Program-made: the position numbers and the translations under genes
Notes under the pieces: model-generated
The model's input: the letters and a program-made list of their open reading frames with translations, nothing else
What the model was told of the DNA's origin: nothing
Databases searched by the model: none
Shown here: piece after piece, positions 58,691 to 64,000 of the stretch
How the letters are laid out: each line of letters begins with the position of its first letter
Numbering within the stretch: the stretch's first letter is position 1
From: Nocardioides flavescens
Lineage (GTDB): Bacteria > Actinomycetota > Actinomycetes > Propionibacteriales > Nocardioidaceae
Assembly (NCBI RefSeq): GCF_009823805.1
Contig: NZ_WUEK01000013.1
Location: 62,001 to 126,000 of the forward strand
Direction: 5' to 3'
DNA: 64,000 nucleotides

Positions 58691-59511
58691 CCTCCGCCCT
58701 CCGCGGCCAGCTCGCCGGACGAGCGCTGCTCGTCGTGTTCATGGTGCTGACGCTCGTCCCGTTCGTCACGCTGTTCTCGACCGCGCTGCAGCCGGCCGGC
58801 AGCATCCCGACCGGCGTGAGCTGGCCCTCCGACCCGCAGTGGGGCAACTTCGCCGAGGCCTGGGACCTCGCCAACCTCTCGACGCTGACGAGGAGCAGCC
58901 TGCTGATCGTGCTCGGCGTCGTGCCCGCCTCGCTCCTGCTCGCCGCCCTGGCCGGCTACGGCCTGGCCACGCTGCGGGTGCCGTTCGCCAACGCGATCTT
59001 CCTGCTCTTCGTGCTGGGGCTGACGATCCCGTTCGAGTCGCTCATCACGCCGCTCTACTACCAGGTGCAGGCCCTGGGCCTGCTCAACACCCGGTGGGCG
59101 CTGATCCTCCCGCTGATCGCGCTCTACATGCCGTTCGGCGTGTTCTGGATGCGGGCGCACTTCCTGACCGTGCCCGCCGAGCTCACCGAGGCCGCGACCA
59201 TCGACGGAGCCGGTCCCTGGCGCGCGTTCCGCCACGTCCACCTGCCGCTGGCGGTGCCCGCGCTGTCGTCGCTCGCGATCCTGCTGTTCCTGTGGACCTG
59301 GAACCAGTTCGTGCTGGCGATCGTGATGGTCGACGACCCCACCAAGCGCACGATGGCGGGCGCGCTCGGCGCCTTCCAGGGCCAGTACGGCACCGACATC
59401 GTGCTGCTCTCGGCCGGCGCGCTGCTGATCATGGCGCCGACGATCCTCGTGTTCGTGGTCTTCCAGCGCCAGTTCTCCCGGGCCCTGCTCCAGGGCGCGG
59501 TCAAGGGCTGA
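58687..59511 (+). CDS. ABC sugar permease (MalG-like)
   Basis: 274 residues, six transmembrane helices, with EAA loop LTEAATIDGAGPWRAFRHVHLPL. ATGA overlap with the preceding permease. The operon contains no ATP-binding subunit, so the pump must borrow one, as many actinobacterial sugar importers do from the shared ATPase MsiK. Confidence 0.93.
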   Translation: MTSALRGQLAGRALLVVFMVLTLVPFVTLFSTALQPAGSIPTGVSWPSDPQWGNFAEAWDLANLSTLTRSSLLIVLGVVPASLLLAALAGYGLATLRVPFANAIFLLFVLGLTIPFESLITPLYYQVQALGLLNTRWALILPLIALYMPFGVFWMRAHFLTVPAELTEAATIDGAGPWRAFRHVHLPLAVPALSSLAILLFLWTWNQFVLAIVMVDDPTKRTMAGALGAFQGQYGTDIVLLSAGALLIMAPTILVFVVFQRQFSRALLQGAVKG

Positions 59512-59573
59512 CGCAGCCCGTTCGCCCCTCGCCGCCACTCTCGCCCCCTCTCGCCCCTCTGCAAGGAACCCTC

Positions 59574-60545
59574 ATGCCTCAGTACGACCTGCCCGAGAGC
59601 GAGCTCGCCACCTACCGCACCACGGCGCAGGCTCCCGACGACCTCGACGCCTTCTGGGCCGACACCCTGGCCGAGGCGCGCGCGCTCGCGACCCCTCCGA
59701 CGGTCGAGCAGGTCAAGACCCCGCTCGTCGGCGTCGAGGTCCACGACGTGTCCTTCAGCGGGTTCGGCGGCGAGCGGATCCGCGCGTGGTACCGCCGGCC
59801 CGTGGGCGCCGGCGCCGAGGTCCCGACCGTCGTGCGCTACCAGGGCTACACCGGCGGTCGCGGTCTCCCCCACCAGATCGGCTTCCTCCCGACCGCCGGC
59901 TACGCGACCCTCGAGGTCGACAGCCGCGGCCAGGGCTCCGGCGGCGGCAACGTCGGCGACACCCCCGACGCGCACGGCCACGGACCGTCGTACCTCGGCG
60001 GCTTCATGACCCGCGGGGTGCTGCGCAAGGAGGACTACTACTACCGCCGGCTCTACACCGACGCCGTGCTGGCCGTCGACGCGGTCAAGCAGCTCCCGGG
60101 CGTGGACGCCGAGCGGATCGCCGTGCACGGCATCAGCCAGGGCGGCGGCCTCGCGCTGGCGGTCGCCGCGCTGCGCGACGACCTCAGCGCCGTGATGGCC
60201 GACGTGCCGTTCCTGTGCGACTTCCCCCGCGGCATGGTCCTCGCGACCGACGGGCCCTACCTCGAGCTCGCGGGCTACCTCTCCAGCCACCGCGACGAGG
60301 TCGGCCAGGTCCTCGAGACCCTCGCCTACGTCGACAACGCCGTGCTGGCGACCCGGGCCACCGCGCCGCTGCTGCTGTCGGTGGCGCTGATGGACACCGT
60401 GTGCCCGCCCTCGACCGTCCACGCCGCGTTCAACGCCTACGGCGGGCCCAAGCAGCTGCGCAGCTACCCCTTCAACAACCACGAGGGCGGTCAGTTCCAC
60501 CAGGAGGCGCTGCAGCTGGAGTGGCTCCCCGATCACCTGCGCTGA
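59574..60545 (+). CDS. Acetyl xylan esterase/cephalosporin-C deacetylase-like (AXE1 family)
   Basis: 323 residues, no signal peptide, so cytoplasmic. AXE1-type alpha/beta hydrolase: YQGYTGGRGLPHQIG, EVDSRGQGSGGG, nucleophile in GISQGGGLALAVA (Ser), Asp in ALMDTVCPPST and His in NNHEGGQFHQ. The family removes acetyl groups from xylo-oligosaccharides, fitting import by the preceding ABC system. AAGGAA lies 6 nt before the ATG at 59574. Fourth gene of the operon. Confidence 0.9.
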   Translation: MPQYDLPESELATYRTTAQAPDDLDAFWADTLAEARALATPPTVEQVKTPLVGVEVHDVSFSGFGGERIRAWYRRPVGAGAEVPTVVRYQGYTGGRGLPHQIGFLPTAGYATLEVDSRGQGSGGGNVGDTPDAHGHGPSYLGGFMTRGVLRKEDYYYRRLYTDAVLAVDAVKQLPGVDAERIAVHGISQGGGLALAVAALRDDLSAVMADVPFLCDFPRGMVLATDGPYLELAGYLSSHRDEVGQVLETLAYVDNAVLATRATAPLLLSVALMDTVCPPSTVHAAFNAYGGPKQLRSYPFNNHEGGQFHQEALQLEWLPDHLR

Positions 60546-60569
60546 GCCTGTCCTGGGTACCTGGACGCG

Positions 60570-61970
60570 GTGCGACCCCAGGGCCCTGACCCCGCTGACC
60601 TCGACCGACCACTGATGGTCCTGCTCCACGGACTGGGGTGCAGCGCTCGGACCTGGCGCCACCTGGTCCACGAGCTGGACGACGAGCTGGACTGCGTCGC
60701 GCTCGACCTCCCCGGTCACGGGGAGGAGTCGGGGTCGGACGCGCTGACCGTGGCCCAGATGGTCGAGACCGTCCTCGAGCAGGTGGCGGAGCTGCTGCGC
60801 GTACGTCGCCCGCGCGCCTGGGTGCTCGCCGGTCACAGCATGGGCGGCAAGGTCGCCACGCTCGTCGCTGCCGCCGCCGAGGCCGGTCGGCCGGGCCTCA
60901 CGCCGCCGGCCGCCCTCGTGCTGGTCGCGAGCTCCCCGCTCGGCGTCGAGCCGATGGAGGAGTCGAAGCGCGCGCAGATGATCGGCTGGCGCGCGGACGG
61001 CGAGCTGTCGGAGCAGGACGCCGCGGAGTTCGTCGACGCCAACACCGCCGACGCGCTGCCTGCCGACGACCGGGCCGAGGCCGTGGCCGACGTACGCCGG
61101 GTCAGCCGCACCGCGTGGCTCGCCTGGCTCGAGCGGGGCAGCCTCGAAGACTGGAGCGGCACCGGGCCCGTGCGCACCTCGACCCTCGTGGTCGCCGGCG
61201 GGGCCGACGGCGACCTCGGCGCCGATGCGCAGCGCCGGCTCGTGCTGCCCGCGGTGGCCGCCACCGAGGTCGTGGAGGTGCCCGGCGCCGCGCACCTCGG
61301 GATGCTCGAGCAGCCGGCTGCCCTGGCCGAGCTGGTCCGCGACCACCTGCACTGGACGCTCCCGCCCCCCGACCTGCCGCCGGGGCTGGCGGCGCTCCTG
61401 GCCTCCGACCGGGTCAGCGCGCGCACCCGCCGGGTGCTGCTGCGCCGCCTGGCGCCGCCGCGCCCGCACGAGCAGGTCCTCTCCGACGCCCAGCGGGCGA
61501 CGCTGGTCGCCGTGGTGGCCCGGGTGCTCCCCCAGCGTGCGACCGACGTCGACCTGGCGGATCGGATCGAGGCCGACCTCGCCGCCGGCGTCGGCGACGG
61601 GTGGCGCTTCGCCGACCTGCCCGACGACGTGGCGGCCTGGCGCGCCGGGCTCGACACGCTGGCCGGGCGGCCGGGCGGGTTCGCCGAGCTCGACGACGAC
61701 GCGCAGGACGCCGTGCTCGCGGACGTCGTGGCCGGGCAGGTCGGCTCGGCCAACGCCGGTCACCTGAGCACCGAGCAGATGACGCTGTGGTTCGAGGACG
61801 TCCGCGCCGCGGTCGTCCGCACCTGGGTCTCCCACCCGGCGGCGATGGCCCGCATCGGCTACGACGGCTTCGCCAACGGCGGGGACGGCGCGCGCAAGCA
61901 GGGCTACCTGCGCGTGGGGGCCGGGGAGCGCGAGCCGTGGCAGACCCTCCCGCTGGAGGTCCTCGCATGA
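60570..61970 (+). CDS. Alpha/beta hydrolase fused to gluconate 2-dehydrogenase subunit 3-like domain
   Basis: 466 residues. Residues 1-265 are an alpha/beta hydrolase: VLLHGLGCSARTW, nucleophile elbow AGHSMGGKVA, and His in GAAHLGMLEQP. Residues 290-466 match the gluconate-2-dehydrogenase subunit 3 family (LSDAQRATLVAVVARVLPQ, DGWRFADLPDDVAAWRAGLDTL, AHLSTEQMTLWFEDVRAAVVRTWVSHPA-like end). Subunit 3 normally is a separate, often exported protein that accompanies a GMC dehydrogenase, and such a gene follows at once (ATGA overlap). No signal peptide is visible. GTG start; an ATG at 60615 is possible. Confidence 0.82.
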   Translation: MRPQGPDPADLDRPLMVLLHGLGCSARTWRHLVHELDDELDCVALDLPGHGEESGSDALTVAQMVETVLEQVAELLRVRRPRAWVLAGHSMGGKVATLVAAAAEAGRPGLTPPAALVLVASSPLGVEPMEESKRAQMIGWRADGELSEQDAAEFVDANTADALPADDRAEAVADVRRVSRTAWLAWLERGSLEDWSGTGPVRTSTLVVAGGADGDLGADAQRRLVLPAVAATEVVEVPGAAHLGMLEQPAALAELVRDHLHWTLPPPDLPPGLAALLASDRVSARTRRVLLRRLAPPRPHEQVLSDAQRATLVAVVARVLPQRATDVDLADRIEADLAAGVGDGWRFADLPDDVAAWRAGLDTLAGRPGGFAELDDDAQDAVLADVVAGQVGSANAGHLSTEQMTLWFEDVRAAVVRTWVSHPAAMARIGYDGFANGGDGARKQGYLRVGAGEREPWQTLPLEVLA

Positions 61971-63523
61971 GGCTCGACGAGATGCGCACCCACGCGACCT
62001 CGGAGGTCGTGGACGCGGTCGTCATCGGGACCGGCGCCGGCGGGGCGCCGATCCTGGCGCGCCTGGCCGCGGCCGGGCTCAGCGTCGTCGCCCTCGAGGC
62101 CGGCAGCAACAGCGAGCCGGGCGACCACACGGCCGACGAGCTCGAGGCCGCCGACATCTACTGGATGGACGACCGGCTCAGTGCTGGCGAGATGCCCGAG
62201 GTGTTCGGCTCCAACAACTCCGGGCGCGGCGTGGGCGGCGCGATGCTGCACTGGGGCGCCTTCTGCCCACGCCCCGACGCGCGCGACCTCGCGCTCCGCA
62301 GCACTACGGGAGCGGGCGTCGACTGGCCGCTGGCCCACGCCGAGCTGGTCCCCTACCTCGCCGAGGTCGAGCGGTTCCTCTCGGTGTCGGGGCCGGCGAC
62401 GTACCCGTGGGACGACACCCGCTCGTACGCCCTGCCGCCCGTCGCCCGCAACGCTCCCGCGCAGGCGATGGCGCGGGGGTGCGAGGCGGTGGGCCTCACC
62501 GCCACCGACGCCCCGGTCGGGCTCGTCACGCGCGACGTCCACCAGGAGCACTGGGGCCTGCGCCAGGCGTGCGTCAACTGCGGGTCGTGCCACCAGGGGT
62601 GCCGCAACGGCTCGAAGGCCTCGATGGACGCCACCTACCTCCCCCTCGCGGTCGCCTGGGGTGCCGAGATCCGCCCCGACTCGATGGTCACCGGGATGGA
62701 GCGCGACGAGCACGGCCGCATCACGGCCGTGGTCTACCGCCGTGACGGCGTCGAGCACCGGCAGCGGTGCCGCGCGGTCTTCCTGTGCGGCGGCGGGGTC
62801 GAGACCCCCCGGCTGCTGCTCAACCTCGGCCTCGCCAACTCCAGCGGTCAGGTCGGTCGCAACTACATGGCGCACGTCGCCACCCAGGTCTGGGGCCGCT
62901 TCGAGGACGAGATGCGGATGAACCGCGGCTACCCGTCCTCGCTCATCACCGAGGACCTGCTGCGACCCGACGGCGCCGACTTCGCCGGCGGCTACCTGGT
63001 CCAGAGCCTCGGGGTCCAGCCGGTGACGCTGGCGACCAGCCTCGCCCGCGGCGGTGAGCTGTGGGGCGACCGGCTCGTCGACCTCCTGGAGGACTACACG
63101 CACCTGGCCGGCATCGGCATCAACGGCGAGTGCCTGCCCCACGAGTCCAACCGCCTCGTCCTCACCGACGAGGTCGACGCCCACGGCCTGCGCCGGGCAC
63201 GGGTCGACTTCGGTCGCGGCGACAACGAGGACGCGATCGACGCGCACGCCGAGGCGACCATGCGCGAGGTCTGGGAGGCCGCCGGCGCCCGGGACGTGTT
63301 CACCATCCCGCGCTCGGCCCACACCCTCGGAACCTGCCGCATGGGACCCGACGCCGACTCCGCGGTGGTGGACGCCGACTGCCGAGCCTTCGACGTCGAC
63401 AACCTCTGGATCTGCGACAGCTCGGTCTTCCCCAGCTCGCTGGCGGCCAACCCGGCGCTGACCATCATGGCGCTGGCCCTGCGCACCGCGGACCGTTTCC
63501 TGGCGGGTACCCCACGACCATGA
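61967..63523 (+). CDS. GMC-family flavoprotein dehydrogenase
   Basis: 518 residues. FAD-binding VVIGTGAGGAPILARLAAAGLSVVALEAG, GMC signature in RGVGGAMLHWGAF, Cys-rich CVNCGSCHQGCRNGSK (as in gluconate dehydrogenase flavoprotein subunits), and C-terminal HTLGTCRMG and NPALTIMALALR. It oxidizes a sugar or alcohol; the subunit-3 partner is fused to the hydrolase encoded upstream. No cytochrome c subunit gene is present in the window, so the electron acceptor is unknown. Coupled on both sides by ATGA overlaps. Confidence 0.92.
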   Translation: MRLDEMRTHATSEVVDAVVIGTGAGGAPILARLAAAGLSVVALEAGSNSEPGDHTADELEAADIYWMDDRLSAGEMPEVFGSNNSGRGVGGAMLHWGAFCPRPDARDLALRSTTGAGVDWPLAHAELVPYLAEVERFLSVSGPATYPWDDTRSYALPPVARNAPAQAMARGCEAVGLTATDAPVGLVTRDVHQEHWGLRQACVNCGSCHQGCRNGSKASMDATYLPLAVAWGAEIRPDSMVTGMERDEHGRITAVVYRRDGVEHRQRCRAVFLCGGGVETPRLLLNLGLANSSGQVGRNYMAHVATQVWGRFEDEMRMNRGYPSSLITEDLLRPDGADFAGGYLVQSLGVQPVTLATSLARGGELWGDRLVDLLEDYTHLAGIGINGECLPHESNRLVLTDEVDAHGLRRARVDFGRGDNEDAIDAHAEATMREVWEAAGARDVFTIPRSAHTLGTCRMGPDADSAVVDADCRAFDVDNLWICDSSVFPSSLAANPALTIMALALRTADRFLAGTPRP

Positions 63524-64000
63524 GCGACCAGTACACCTTCGACGACCCCCGCACCCGCTTCCCGCGCATCTCCCCGCCGGTCCAGCAGCAGCCCGAGCCG
63601 GGACTGCAGTCGCGGATGACCCCGAAGCCCGACCTCGGCGAGGAGAGCTACCGCGGCACCGGGCGACTCACGGGGCGCAAGGCCCTGGTCACCGGCGCCG
63701 ACTCGGGCATCGGCGCCGCCGTCGCGATCGCCTTCGCGCGCGAGGGCGCCGACGTGACGCTCGCCTACCTGCCCGAGGAGCAGGAGGACGCCGACCACGT
63801 CATCGGGCTGATCGAGGCCGAGGGCCGCACAGCCGTGGCCGTGCCCGGCGACCTGCGGGACGCCACGAGCTGCCGGGCGCTCGTCCAGGCCGCCGTCGAC
63901 GGGATGGGCGGCCTCGACGCCGTCGTCAACGTCGCCGGCAAGCAGGTCTGGCAGCCGCGCCTGGAGGACCTCGACGACGAGCAGTTCGAGGCGACGTACC
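63520..64000 (+). CDS. Short-chain dehydrogenase/reductase, truncated by window edge
   Basis: The 160 residues present start MSDQYTFDDPRTRFP and continue with a proline-rich N-terminal extension of about 45 residues, then the Rossmann motif VTGADSGIGAAVAIA and NVAGKQ. This extension is typical of the stress-linked SDR group (YhdF/YhxC-like). The catalytic Tyr-x3-Lys lies beyond the window. ATG in the ATGA overlap with the GMC gene, so it is the last visible gene of that operon. Confidence 0.9.
   Translation, partial: MSDQYTFDDPRTRFPRISPPVQQQPEPGLQSRMTPKPDLGEESYRGTGRLTGRKALVTGADSGIGAAVAIAFAREGADVTLAYLPEEQEDADHVIGLIEAEGRTAVAVPGDLRDATSCRALVQAAVDGMGGLDAVVNVAGKQVWQPRLEDLDDEQFEATY

Overview
The window is 64 kb of very GC-rich DNA. 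Several traits point to a Gram-positive actinobacterium: frequent GTG starts, 4-nt start/stop overlaps, two Rpf resuscitation factors, a tatD-rpfB-rsmA-ispE neighbourhood, a DUF222/HNH gene, DUF4032, and an actinobacterial-type protein mannosyltransferase. Gene content suggests a member of the Nocardioidaceae, but that is inference; no rRNA gene is present to test it.

Layout. 1-9 kb: an HNH nuclease beside tRNA-Thr, DUF4032, the coupled cysS-rlmB-metallophosphoesterase operon, and a three-gene phosphorelay (receiver-SpoIIE phosphatase, CHASE3-type histidine kinase, stand-alone receiver). 9-13.4 kb: a secreted C39 peptidase, two copies of a REP-like palindrome, a decayed DUF222/HNH gene and miaB. 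13.4-23.6 kb: a 10.2-kb integrated element bounded by 43-bp direct repeats. 23.6-31 kb: DUF4442, a CsoR-like repressor without cysteines, the tam/MarR pair, ABC-F, ispE, rsmA and two Rpf proteins. 31-38.5 kb: tatD, hydrolase, rsmI, protein mannosyltransferase, a PPOX-type flavin/F420 protein, and a CDP-glycerol glycerophosphotransferase-like protein. 38.5-44.8 kb: a 28-residue membrane peptide, a PadR-ABC exporter operon, a GH10 xylanase and an aldo/keto reductase. 44.8-49.4 kb: a six-gene carotenoid tailoring operon (heterodimeric lycopene cyclase, P450, glycosyltransferase, acyltransferase, PAP2). 49.5-55 kb: a 1155-residue repeat surface protein, an XRE/TPR regulator and an HNH nuclease. 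55-64 kb: a LacI regulator with a sugar ABC uptake operon and an acetyl-xylan-esterase-like enzyme, then a hydrolase-GADH3 fusion, a GMC dehydrogenase and an SDR.

The element at 13.4-23.6 kb is the most unusual part. Its attachment core lies in the first 13 codons of miaB, so its insertion separated miaB from the DUF4442 gene that would have lain 20 bp upstream. It carries a tyrosine integrase, a serine resolvase with a candidate res site, an Lsr2-type xenogeneic silencer, a DUF3631 ATPase, a zinc-finger protein, and an AT-rich module whose gene sits behind an operator-bearing extended -10 promoter and a terminator hairpin that also covers its ribosome-binding site. Its most unusual gene fuses a tyrosine-recombinase fold lacking almost all catalytic residues to a C-terminal HEPN-like domain with an R-N-x3-H motif. 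No capsid, portal or terminase gene is visible, so this looks like a satellite or integrative element rather than a complete prophage.

Elsewhere the genes form coherent units. The GH10 xylanase, the sugar-binding ABC system and the esterase suggest xylan use. The transporter has no ATPase of its own, so it probably shares one encoded elsewhere. The carotenoid operon fits a glycosylated, acylated beta-ring xanthophyll.
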